Part shown: positions 8,087 through 16,533 of the stretch, piece by piece
Numbering within the stretch: position 1 is the stretch's first letter
How the letters are laid out: each line of letters opens with the position of its first letter
Made by a program: the position numbers and the translations under genes
The notes under the pieces: generated by a model
Told to the model about the DNA's origin: nothing
The model's database searches: none
What the model saw: only the letters and a program-made list of their open reading frames with translations
DNA from: Sphingobacteriales bacterium
GTDB taxonomy: Bacteria > Bacteroidota > Bacteroidia > Chitinophagales > Chitinophagaceae
NCBI GenBank assembly: GCA_026391525.1
Contig: JAPLEF010000174.1
Location: 1-64,000, forward strand
DNA: 64,000 bases
Direction: 5' to 3'

Positions 8087-10459
8087 ATGAAAATAAAATT
8101 TATGAAATTGAAGCAACACATTTTTGTAGCACTGATTACTTTATGGTCATTGAACTCTTTTGCACAGCAACCAACGGCGGAAAATGTTGACCGAAACTCA
8201 TTGCCAATCCGCGAAACGTATTATCCGGCATCCAATGTATTGGATGCGCGCAATGCAAAAGCCCCGGCACGTTTTGAAGTAAAAGCTCCAAAAGGTGCAC
8301 CTAATGTATTGGTAATATTAATAGACGATCAGGGATTTGGTGCTGCCAGCGCTTTTGGTGGCCCTATCAACGAACCCGTTCTCGATAAATTGGCATCTCA
8401 GGGTGTACGGTATAATAATTTCAATACTACAGCTCTTTGTTCGCCCACTCGTACCGCCATCCTAACCGGGTATAATCACCACAGCAACAATGCCGGTGCC
8501 ATCATGGAAATGGCAACCGCTTTTCCGGGCAACACGGGTGTTCGTCCGCAAACCATTACGCCAATGGCCGAAGTGCTGCGCCAGAATGGCTACAGTACAG
8601 CTGCATTTGGAAAATACCACGAAACTGCCCCATGGGAGGTTTCTGTTTCCGGTCCGTTCGACCGCTGGCCTACCCGTTCAGGCTTCGATAAGTTTTATGG
8701 TTTCCTTGGTGGCGAAACCAATCAATGGGCACCAAAAATTTACGATGGGGTAACCGAAGTGGAAACTCCTAATACCCCCAATTACCATTTCACGGCTGAT
8801 ATGACCGACCGTGCCATCAACTGGATCCAGACGCAACAAACCTTAACTCCTGATAAGCCCTTCTTCACTTATTTCGCAACTGGAGCTACCCATGCCCCAC
8901 ATCATGCACCGAAAGAGTGGATTGATAAATACAAAGGCAAATTTGATATGGGTTGGGATAAATTAAGAGAACAAACACTTGCCCGCCAGATAAAAATGGG
9001 CATTGTACCTGCAGGAACCAAACTGGCTCCAAAACCTGCCGATTTACCCAACTGGGATACCTTATCGCCAAAAGCGAAACAATTATTTGCCCGTCAAATG
9101 GAAGCCTATGCCGGTTTTGCAGAATATACCGATTACGAAATTGGCAGACTGATTGATGCACTGAAAGAAATGGGTAAATTAGATAACACCCTTGTTTTTT
9201 ATATCGTAGGCGATAATGGATCCAGTGCCGAAGGCGGCATGAATGGCTGTTTTAATGAGTTGGTGGGATTAAACGGCATGCTGGAAAGATTTGAAGATGT
9301 ATATAAACACATAGACGACTGGGGTGGCCCTATGACTTACCCGCATTTTGCAGTTCCCTGGGCAGTTGCTACAGATGCACCTTTTGCCTATACCAAACAA
9401 ATGGCATCCGATTTTGGTGGCGTTCGTAATGGCGTAGTGGTGCATTGGCCCAATGGCATCAAAACCAAAAATGAAATCCGCAACCAATTCACCCATGCTA
9501 TTGATATTGCACCAACGGTTTACGAAGCGTGTAATATACCTGCCCCGAAAACGGTTAATGGTATAGAACAAAGACCGATTGAAGGAACCAGCATGCTGTA
9601 TTCATTTAATGATGCAAAAGCCCCAACCAAACATACCACCCAGTATTTTGAAATGTTTGGAAACCGCGCCATTTATCAGGATGGCTGGGTAGCCAGAACC
9701 ATCCATAAATCACCATGGAGTTCAGCCGCTTTTAATACCCTTGATAAAGATGTATGGCAGTTGTATAATGTGAATCAAGATTTTTCAGAAGCCAATGATT
9801 TAGCTGCATCTAATCCGGCAAAATTGAAAGAACTTCAGGAACTGTTTTTGAAAGAAGCGGTAAAATACAATGTGCTGCCCATTGATGACAGGAATTATGA
9901 ACGTTTTGATGCAAGGATTGCCGGGCGCCCCGATCTGATGGGCCCACGTACCAAACTGAATTTGTATGATGGCATGAGCGTATCCGAATTTGCAGCCATC
10001 AATGTAAAGACGCGCAATTATACCATTACAGCAGATGTGGAATTATCGAATGCCAACACTAATGGTGTAATCATTGCCCAAGCAGGTCGATTTGGTGGCT
10101 GGACCATGTACATGAAAGCCGGAAAATTACATCATGAGTATAACTGGTTTGGACAAAAAAGAACAAACATAGCTTCTGCAAATGCAATAACTCCCGGAAA
10201 ACACATTTTAAAGTATGAGTTTATGATCGATGCATTTAAGCCCGGTTCAGGAGGAAAATGCTTTTTATATGTAGATGATGTAAAAGTAGCAGAAGGCTAC
10301 ATCCCGGTGACACAACCCTTCGGTTACTCAGCCGATGAAGGCTGGAACGTAGGCGCCGATCATGAAACACCGGTATCAGAAGATTATAAGGAAAGAGATA
10401 ATAAGTTTACAGGTAAAATCAAAGTGGTAACTGTAGAAACTTTCCCTCCAAAAAGATAG
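8087..10459 (+). CDS. Arylsulfatase, periplasmic
   Basis: A 790-residue paralogue of the preceding gene, alike over its full length. The sulfatase motif CSPTRTAILTG has the formylglycine precursor Cys118, and the metal-binding aspartates are in VILIDDQGFG (Asp80-Asp81). Unlike its neighbour it has a type I signal peptide ending SFA-QQ around residue 26 and no lipobox, so it should be soluble in the periplasm or exported. An alternative start at 8102 would shorten the signal peptide by five residues. The C-terminal 150 residues form a beta-rich domain as in the paralogue. No promoter box was found in the 69-base gap, which holds a terminator, so expression may depend on read-through. Confidence 0.93.
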   Translation: MKIKFMKLKQHIFVALITLWSLNSFAQQPTAENVDRNSLPIRETYYPASNVLDARNAKAPARFEVKAPKGAPNVLVILIDDQGFGAASAFGGPINEPVLDKLASQGVRYNNFNTTALCSPTRTAILTGYNHHSNNAGAIMEMATAFPGNTGVRPQTITPMAEVLRQNGYSTAAFGKYHETAPWEVSVSGPFDRWPTRSGFDKFYGFLGGETNQWAPKIYDGVTEVETPNTPNYHFTADMTDRAINWIQTQQTLTPDKPFFTYFATGATHAPHHAPKEWIDKYKGKFDMGWDKLREQTLARQIKMGIVPAGTKLAPKPADLPNWDTLSPKAKQLFARQMEAYAGFAEYTDYEIGRLIDALKEMGKLDNTLVFYIVGDNGSSAEGGMNGCFNELVGLNGMLERFEDVYKHIDDWGGPMTYPHFAVPWAVATDAPFAYTKQMASDFGGVRNGVVVHWPNGIKTKNEIRNQFTHAIDIAPTVYEACNIPAPKTVNGIEQRPIEGTSMLYSFNDAKAPTKHTTQYFEMFGNRAIYQDGWVARTIHKSPWSSAAFNTLDKDVWQLYNVNQDFSEANDLAASNPAKLKELQELFLKEAVKYNVLPIDDRNYERFDARIAGRPDLMGPRTKLNLYDGMSVSEFAAINVKTRNYTITADVELSNANTNGVIIAQAGRFGGWTMYMKAGKLHHEYNWFGQKRTNIASANAITPGKHILKYEFMIDAFKPGSGGKCFLYVDDVKVAEGYIPVTQPFGYSADEGWNVGADHETPVSEDYKERDNKFTGKIKVVTVETFPPKR

Positions 10460-10750
10460 ATATATTGTTGAAGCCATGGTTAGCTAAATGCCGGCCATGG
10501 TTTCAATTTATCATTTCGCATTTTTCCGTCAGTATTAAGAAAAGAATATCAATATTTGTCTGAATTAATATTCAGCCATAAAATAATTTACACTAAAGCA
10601 TTGGGAATGCTGATCAATAGAATTTCTCTTTCGTTTAAAGAGATGATTATTTTACTACAAGATTGATTGTAAAACCTATTTACCAATCATCTGAAAACTA
10701 CAAACCTCAAACTATAAACTCTAAACTATCAACATCAAACCAACACCCCC
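10460..10750. other. Intergenic region between convergent genes (291 bp)
   Basis: No gene seen. It holds a 10-bp hairpin with one G-U pair (10470-10479/10495-10504) just after the sulfatase stop, a 6-bp inverted repeat CTGAAT/ATTCAG (10560-10575), a 7-bp hairpin TCTCTTT/AAAGAGA (10625-10643), and an A/C-rich degenerate repeat (10691-10745). The hairpins lack strong T-tracts, so none is a confident terminator. Confidence 0.5.
10691..10745. repeat. Degenerate A/C-rich short tandem repeat
   Basis: About 55 bases made of loosely repeated units such as AAACTAT, AAACTCT, CAAACC and CAACATC, with almost no G on the plus strand. It abuts the 3' end of the lipoprotein gene. A similar low-complexity stretch, on the opposite strand, lies at 63311-63384. 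Confidence 0.5.
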
Positions 10751-12253
10751 CTACTGAATCGGTACATTAAACAATCCCTCTGTAATATTCTTACCGGCAG
10801 GGCCCTGGCCATTGTTTTCTTTCACCGGTCCGGAAAAAGTACCTACTACCCTGGTACCGGTGATACTGCTAACGGTGATGGTGAAAGCCGGATTCTGAGA
10901 TTGGTTCAACGGGTCGGACCCCATGAAGAAATTTGTTGATGCTGCATCAAAGTAATCTGCATTTACTAAAATCCCACCTAAAATCTGGTTTACGGTATAA
11001 GTACCTGCAGTGATACTGCCACCCGATAATTTGGTGATGCCCAAACTGATAGATGGGTTTGTACTGGTGCTTAAAGTACTGCCATCGATGCTTAAGATAG
11101 GGAATCCTGTACCGTTATCCAATCCGGCAGTGGCGTTCACATTGAATTCGGTATAAACGCCATCAATCTTACAATTGATAAAATCGGTAGGCGCCCCGCT
11201 GAATGGTATCGCAACGGTGCAGGTACTACCGGAGCCGGTTAGGGGAAAATTAAATGACCCCGGTGCCGAGCCTGTACCACTGGCATAAAGTACCAGTGTT
11301 TGCGGGCCAGTGGTAGTAAACAAGGCAGATCCTGAAAAAGAAATTCCATTCACAACCGGTGAACTTACCGTACAAATTCCGGCATTGGTTACATTGATAT
11401 TAATGGTGGCGGTATTGGAAGTATTTGCCGGTGTTCCTGCTACATAATTTCCTCCAATCACCGCTCCCGTGCAGGAAGCCGGAGCACCGCCCAGGGTGAA
11501 TGTGGCCGGACCAGCAGAAGCGACATAAGTAACCGAAAAACTACAGGTGCTGCCACTTCCGGTTACCGGATAATTGAACGTACCGGCTGCTAAAGGGGTA
11601 CCCGTTGCCGTTAGTGTTGCTGTTGTAGATGCGGTCGTAAATGTTCCCGTACCGGAAAAGCTTACGCCATTCAATGCGGTTGTACTGATAGAATAGGCTC
11701 CCGGTGATGTAACGGTAACACTAACTGTAACCGTATTGGTTGCTGTTGTGGGCAGTGAAGCCATATAAGTGCCAGACGAACTGCTTCCGGTGCAGGTTCC
11801 CCCTGCTCCTCCAAAAGTATATACAGCATCAGGCGGTGCATTGCCTGCTATTACATTTACATCAATCAAACAAAAACTGCTGTCGTAACGAACAATGAAG
11901 GTATTAACCCCTTGCAAAAGCGGTTTTCCACTTCCATACAGCCTTACGGTATTCAAACCGGTGTTGCCGAAATTTCCTGTGCCTTTAAACACATAACCGT
12001 TTACCGTATCAGAAGAAATGATATACGCCCCGGTAAGATCAACATCAACCTGAACATCGATATAATTTTCGGCACCTAAAGTAGAATCCGCCTTGTATAC
12101 CCCATTCACCGTACTCGGCAGGCAGTTGGTAGCGCTATCCGCTTTCAAAGTTCCTTTCGAAATACCGTTAAGATCGAAATTTAGTTCCTTCTGACAGGAT
12201 ACGAAGAAGATTCCTGCTGCCAGTAAAAAAGCGCTGTACAGAATGTTTTTCAT
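10751..12253 (-). CDS. Hypothetical lipoprotein with three Ig-like repeats
   Basis: A 500-residue exported protein of unknown function. From the ATG at 12253 it has a type II signal peptide with lipobox FVSC (Cys20); a longer frame reaches 12304 but would add a hydrophilic extension before the signal and overlap lspA. The mature part has three related repeats of about 100 residues (roughly 44-135, 144-245 and 251-353), each with an early Cys, a VNG/LNG-FxGTG-type phrase and a terminal Cys, very rich in Thr, Ser and Gly. Repeats two and three share GSGSTC near the end. A separate C-terminal domain (358-500) follows. The repeats look like beta-sandwich modules; a surface or adhesion role is inference. 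It is downstream of lspA. Confidence 0.75.
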   Translation of the reverse strand: MKNILYSAFLLAAGIFFVSCQKELNFDLNGISKGTLKADSATNCLPSTVNGVYKADSTLGAENYIDVQVDVDLTGAYIISSDTVNGYVFKGTGNFGNTGLNTVRLYGSGKPLLQGVNTFIVRYDSSFCLIDVNVIAGNAPPDAVYTFGGAGGTCTGSSSSGTYMASLPTTATNTVTVSVTVTSPGAYSISTTALNGVSFSGTGTFTTASTTATLTATGTPLAAGTFNYPVTGSGSTCSFSVTYVASAGPATFTLGGAPASCTGAVIGGNYVAGTPANTSNTATININVTNAGICTVSSPVVNGISFSGSALFTTTGPQTLVLYASGTGSAPGSFNFPLTGSGSTCTVAIPFSGAPTDFINCKIDGVYTEFNVNATAGLDNGTGFPILSIDGSTLSTSTNPSISLGITKLSGGSITAGTYTVNQILGGILVNADYFDAASTNFFMGSDPLNQSQNPAFTITVSSITGTRVVGTFSGPVKENNGQGPAGKNITEGLFNVPIQ

Positions 12254-12281
12254 GACTTTTACTTTATCTATGAAACGTATA

Positions 12282-12980
12282 TTAAAAAACCTGTGTGGCA
12301 TCATCCACCAAAGCTTTAGTTTCTATCGTTTGATGCTTTTTTTCTTCGAGTTGCTGCTTGAAGAATTTTTTCTGAAATATCAAAATGCTGATTATACCAC
12401 CACTGATGGCTGCATCTGCCAAATTAAAAATAGGCCTGAAAAATTCAAAATCCTCTCCTCCCCAAAATGGGAACCAGGATGGAAAATGCCCTCTGATCAA
12501 TGGAAAATAAAGCATATCCACCACATTGCCATGCAAAAAAGAAGCATAACCCGGTGAATGATATGTTGCCAAACCGCTGTAGCCCAGATATTCTTTCAAT
12601 TGCGAATCGAATACCATCCCTTTATCAAAAATTAAACCATAAAAACAGGAATCAATCAGGTTCCCGATGGCACCTGCATAAACCAGTGCGGCACAAAAAA
12701 TAAAACCATTGTGGTATTTCTTTCGGATGATCATGCCCAGGTACCAGGTTCCAAAAACCACCGCACCCATCCTGAATATGGTAAGCGCCATCTTACCCCA
12801 ATTGCCTCCGAACTTCCAGCCATAAGCCATCCCGGGGTTTTCTACAAAATATAAATAAAACCAGTTTCCCGCAACAGCGCGGGAAGTATTCAACGGAAAA
12901 GTTGTTTTAACGTATAATTTCAACGCCTGATCAGCAATCAATATCAATAAAACGATTATAACTATATGGATTTTTTTCAT
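12282..12980 (-). CDS. lspA: Lipoprotein signal peptidase (signal peptidase II)
   Basis: Removes the signal peptide from diacylated prolipoproteins in the inner membrane. The two catalytic aspartates are in the expected motifs: Asp110 in GNLIDS and Asp189 in FNLADAAI. Hydrophobic segments near residues 4-20, 65-85, 92-112 and 187-205 fit the four-helix topology. At 232 residues it is longer than the usual 150-170 because of an insertion of about 50 residues between the two catalytic motifs and a C-terminal tail. It lies downstream of murF-alr on the same strand, 96 bases away, with its own TATCTTTG box, and just upstream of a lipoprotein gene, one of several probable substrates in the window. 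Confidence 0.93.
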   Translation of the reverse strand: MKKIHIVIIVLLILIADQALKLYVKTTFPLNTSRAVAGNWFYLYFVENPGMAYGWKFGGNWGKMALTIFRMGAVVFGTWYLGMIIRKKYHNGFIFCAALVYAGAIGNLIDSCFYGLIFDKGMVFDSQLKEYLGYSGLATYHSPGYASFLHGNVVDMLYFPLIRGHFPSWFPFWGGEDFEFFRPIFNLADAAISGGIISILIFQKKFFKQQLEEKKHQTIETKALVDDATQVF

Positions 12981-12991
12981 AATGCTGTTAA

Positions 12992-12999
12992 CAAAGATA
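12992..12999 (-). promoter_or_regulatory. -7 promoter box upstream of lspA
   Basis: TATCTTTG on the minus strand, a full match to TAnnTTTG, 11 bases upstream of the lspA ATG. No TTG was found at the usual distance further upstream, so only half the promoter is supported. Confidence 0.4.
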
Positions 13000-13076
13000 A
13001 GTTTATTGGCTTTTGCAGTTGCTGCAGAACCGGCTTTAACAATATTTATTATAGATCAAACGGATTATTCGATTCA

Positions 13077-15587
13077 TCAACACTCATAATATACCCTTTT
13101 TACTCTTTGAGAGATATTGGTGAGCATCTCGTATGGAATCGTTTCTGCCCACGCTGCTAACAATGAAACCGGAAGTTCCTGGCCAAAAACCAGCACATCT
13201 CCTCCTTCTTCTGCCGCCATACCGGTAACATCCAGCATGGTCATATCCATACAAACATTCCCGATTACCGGCGCCAAATGTCCGTTTACCAGCATCTTAC
13301 CCTTTCCATTTCCCAATATCCTCGGATAACCATCCGCATAACCAATTCGCACTGTAGCAATTTCTGCATCATGGGTTAACACTCCTTTTCGGCCGTATCC
13401 TACCGTATCGCCTGATTTCACTTTTTTTATCTGGGCAATGGTAGTTCGTAAGCTGGTTACATTCTGTAAGGCAAGGGCTGGATCTACACCATACAGCCCG
13501 ATTCCTAACCTTACCATATCTTCCTGTAATCCCGGATGCCGGTGAATGGCTGAGGTGTTGGCCATATGCCGGATGAAAGAATAGCCCAAAACCCTTTCGA
13601 GTTCATCAGCCATCTTTCTAAAATCTGCAGCCTGCTTTGCTGTAAAGTCATCATGAAGCGGGTTTTCACTTCCTGCCAGATGGGTAAATACAGATTTTAT
13701 GGAAAAAGTCTGTTGTTGCTTCAACAGGTTGCAAAGTGCGGGCATATCTTCCATCAGAAAACCCAAACGGTGCATACCCGTATCCAGTTTGATATGAACG
13801 GGATAATTGCTGATATTCTGCTGCCGCAGGAAATACAGGAACGATTCCAATAGCTGAAAAGAATAGAGTTCAGGTTCAAGATCGTACTGCAATAAATTAT
13901 TGAAACCACCTGAGGTACTGTTCATCACCATAATGGGTAAACGAATTCCGGCTTTACGAAGGTCTACCCCTTCATCGGCATAAGCTACGGCCAGATAATC
14001 GGCACCATCATGTTGCAGCAGGCTGGCGATTTCATGACTTCCGCTTCCATAACTGAACGCTTTCACCATGGCCATCATTTTCACATCCGGTTTCAACTGT
14101 TGCCGGTATAATTTAAGGTTATAACGAAGGGCATTGAGATTGATTTCTAAAACCGTTTCATGGATTTTCTGTTCCAATACCCTGCTGATCTTTTCGAAGG
14201 TGAAACGCCTGGCCCCTTTCAGCAATATGGTTTCTTCATGAAAATGAAACTGGTGCATCTGTTGTAGAAAGGCATCCGTATCCGGGAAAAAATGGGTTTG
14301 TGCCAATGAAGCAAAACAGGATGAATATTCCATCATCGCAGGCCCGATACCAATGAACCGGAATAGCTTTTTGGTGGCCAAAATGGAAGCGATCTTCGGA
14401 TAGAGCTCCTTGTTTGGTAAAGCGGATTGCATCAGGTCGCTAAGAATCAGGGTACGCCTGTTGTGTTGTTGCTGTTGCAAGAGAAAATCGAGTGCAATGG
14501 CCAATGAATCAAGATCGGCATTATACGTGTCGTTGATCAGTGCACATTGATGGATGCCCTGACGAAGTTCGAGGCGCATCTCAACCGGCTGCAGTGCATT
14601 CATCCTCACGGCTATAGTTGTAGCTGGCACTTGCATGGCGAGCATTACGGCACAACAGGTGATGGAATTGAAGATGGAAGCCTCATCCATAAAAGGGATG
14701 TAAAAATCAAAATCAAGGTTATCGTAACGGCAATGAATAATCGAACCTTTATCCTTTTTCGTGATGTTTCCCACACTCAAATCAGCTTGAGCAACCCTAC
14801 TCCAGCAAAAAGGTTTTACTCCCGGATGATGTTGAAGGAATTCATTTACTACTTCAGCAGTTAAAGTTTGATCAACATTATACAATAATATCTTGCATCC
14901 TGTAAACAATTTTAGTTTCTCCCTGATTTTTTCCTTCATGTTATCAAATCCTTCGGCATGCGCATCGCCCATGAATCCAAGCACACCAATAGTAGGAAGG
15001 ATGATGGGTTGCAACTTTTCCATTTCGCCCCGTAAAGAGATGCCTGCTTCAAAAATACCCAGCGTATGGTTGGCATTCATCTGCCAAACACTAAGCGGTA
15101 CACCCACCTGCGAATTATAACTTTTCGGACTTCTTACGATATGCTCATCCTGGCTAAGCAACTGGTATAACCATTCTTTGATCATTGTTTTACCATTACT
15201 GCCCGTAATACCGATAACCGGATAACGGAATTGCTTCCGGTGTGCTGCAGCAATTTGTTGAAGGGCGAGCAATACATCAGGCACGCTTAAGAAAACTGCA
15301 TCCTTATAATTAGCTTGCCATTCATCATTTGCTAATTCCTGAATAACATAATGCCTTACTCCCAAACGGTACAAATCGCTGATATACGAGGTTCCTTTGC
15401 GTACAGGGCCCGGCAGGGCAAAAAACAAACTGCTGTTAGGAACAAGCAGCTTGCGGCTGTCGGTAAGCAAGAATTCAATCTGATGGTCAGGATCAGCTAA
15501 TGATACATTTGCACCGATAATAGCTGCTATATGTGAAATGGGAAAAGTCAATCTATCTGCATTAAAAAGTTTAAGAAGGATGAACAT
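13077..15587 (-). CDS. Bifunctional UDP-MurNAc-tripeptide:D-Ala-D-Ala ligase / alanine racemase
   Basis: A natural fusion, common in Bacteroidota, that makes D-alanine and adds D-Ala-D-Ala to the peptidoglycan precursor. The MurF half (about 1-465) has the ATP-binding loop GITGSNGKT (126-134) and the INDTYNA motif (351-357). The alanine racemase half (about 475-836) has the PLP lysine Lys509 in AMVKAFSYG, and a GYGRKG segment carrying the probable catalytic tyrosine. Its start overlaps the end of terC by 17 bases. The joined activities couple racemisation of alanine to use of the dipeptide product, though a separate Ddl ligase, not in this window, is still required. Confidence 0.95.
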   Translation of the reverse strand: MFILLKLFNADRLTFPISHIAAIIGANVSLADPDHQIEFLLTDSRKLLVPNSSLFFALPGPVRKGTSYISDLYRLGVRHYVIQELANDEWQANYKDAVFLSVPDVLLALQQIAAAHRKQFRYPVIGITGSNGKTMIKEWLYQLLSQDEHIVRSPKSYNSQVGVPLSVWQMNANHTLGIFEAGISLRGEMEKLQPIILPTIGVLGFMGDAHAEGFDNMKEKIREKLKLFTGCKILLYNVDQTLTAEVVNEFLQHHPGVKPFCWSRVAQADLSVGNITKKDKGSIIHCRYDNLDFDFYIPFMDEASIFNSITCCAVMLAMQVPATTIAVRMNALQPVEMRLELRQGIHQCALINDTYNADLDSLAIALDFLLQQQQHNRRTLILSDLMQSALPNKELYPKIASILATKKLFRFIGIGPAMMEYSSCFASLAQTHFFPDTDAFLQQMHQFHFHEETILLKGARRFTFEKISRVLEQKIHETVLEINLNALRYNLKLYRQQLKPDVKMMAMVKAFSYGSGSHEIASLLQHDGADYLAVAYADEGVDLRKAGIRLPIMVMNSTSGGFNNLLQYDLEPELYSFQLLESFLYFLRQQNISNYPVHIKLDTGMHRLGFLMEDMPALCNLLKQQQTFSIKSVFTHLAGSENPLHDDFTAKQAADFRKMADELERVLGYSFIRHMANTSAIHRHPGLQEDMVRLGIGLYGVDPALALQNVTSLRTTIAQIKKVKSGDTVGYGRKGVLTHDAEIATVRIGYADGYPRILGNGKGKMLVNGHLAPVIGNVCMDMTMLDVTGMAAEEGGDVLVFGQELPVSLLAAWAETIPYEMLTNISQRVKRVYYEC

Positions 15588-16530
15588 CCTTTGGGGAACC
15601 CTTTTTCTGATGGTACATCGAATAAAAGATGGAACCGGTTATACAAACAATGATAATGGCAAGAGACAGCAAAACCTGAGTACCCTTATCTATCCATTGG
15701 TTGATCCAATGTTCTGCCAGCATTTTAATACCAATAAACACAAGCACAATGGCTATCCCTTGCTGGAGATAATCAAACTTAGAAACAGCCCCGCGTAAGA
15801 GGAAAAACAAACTCCTCAACCCCAATACTGCAAAAATATTCGATGTATAGATCACCATCTTATCGCGCGAGATGCCCATCACTGCGGGGATTGAATCCAA
15901 TGCAAAAACAAGGTCGATGAACGCCAGCAACACCACTACAACAAACAAAGTGCTATACATGGTTTTTCCATTTTCATTGATGATGTACTTCCCTTTGCCA
16001 TCATGAGATGCCAGAGGCAGATACTTTTTTAGAAAACGGTATACTTTGGTATCATGCGGATCAAATTCCTCATCGTCTGTACTGGTAAACATATGATATC
16101 CGGTATACAATAAAAAAACGCCGAAAATATATAACACCCAATGAAAACGATCCACCAACGCAACGCCAACAGTTATGAAAATGATACGGAATACGATTGC
16201 CATCAAAATACCGATCAACAAAACCCTTCCGTAATATTGTTCTTTTACATTGAAGGAGGAAAAAATCAGGATGAACACAAATATATTGTCGATGCTCAGG
16301 CTCCATTCCATCAGATAAGCACTGAGGTATTCCAGCGCTACTTTAGAATCACGTTCTATCCACATGAAAACGAAAAATCCCATCGCAAGGGCAACCCAGA
16401 AAATGGTTTGAATCAAAGCGCTCTTTAAACTAACTACCTGGTTCTTCTTACTGAGCAATCCCAGGTCGAGAATCAATGCCAGAAAAATAACCACAGAAAA
16501 AACCAGATATATGATTTGTGTTGTATTCAT
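15571..16530 (-). CDS. TerC family integral membrane protein
   Basis: A 319-residue multi-spanning inner-membrane protein of the TerC/Alx family, whose members are linked to tellurite resistance, manganese export and metalation of exported proteins. Two acidic intramembrane segments typical of the family are visible: the EWSLSIDNIFVF stretch (about 75-86) and FIDLVFALDSIPAV (about 205-218). About eight hydrophobic helices can be counted. The gene starts three bases after gldG stops and overlaps murF-alr, so it is embedded in one operon. The transported ion cannot be told from sequence; manganese is the best guess from the family. Confidence 0.9.
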   Translation of the reverse strand: MNTTQIIYLVFSVVIFLALILDLGLLSKKNQVVSLKSALIQTIFWVALAMGFFVFMWIERDSKVALEYLSAYLMEWSLSIDNIFVFILIFSSFNVKEQYYGRVLLIGILMAIVFRIIFITVGVALVDRFHWVLYIFGVFLLYTGYHMFTSTDDEEFDPHDTKVYRFLKKYLPLASHDGKGKYIINENGKTMYSTLFVVVVLLAFIDLVFALDSIPAVMGISRDKMVIYTSNIFAVLGLRSLFFLLRGAVSKFDYLQQGIAIVLVFIGIKMLAEHWINQWIDKGTQVLLSLAIIIVCITGSIFYSMYHQKKGSPKDVHPS

Positions 16531-16533
16531 TTG

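Noticed and set aside
10470-10643. Hairpins in the gap after the second arylsulfatase as terminators
   Set aside because: Stems are adequate but lack a T-tract directly behind; kept only as part of the intergenic description.
13049-13087. A 12-codon ORF overlapping the murF-alr stop codon, ahead of lspA
   Set aside because: It ends at a double stop, is too short to judge, and the lspA start has its own promoter box; no leader-peptide features.
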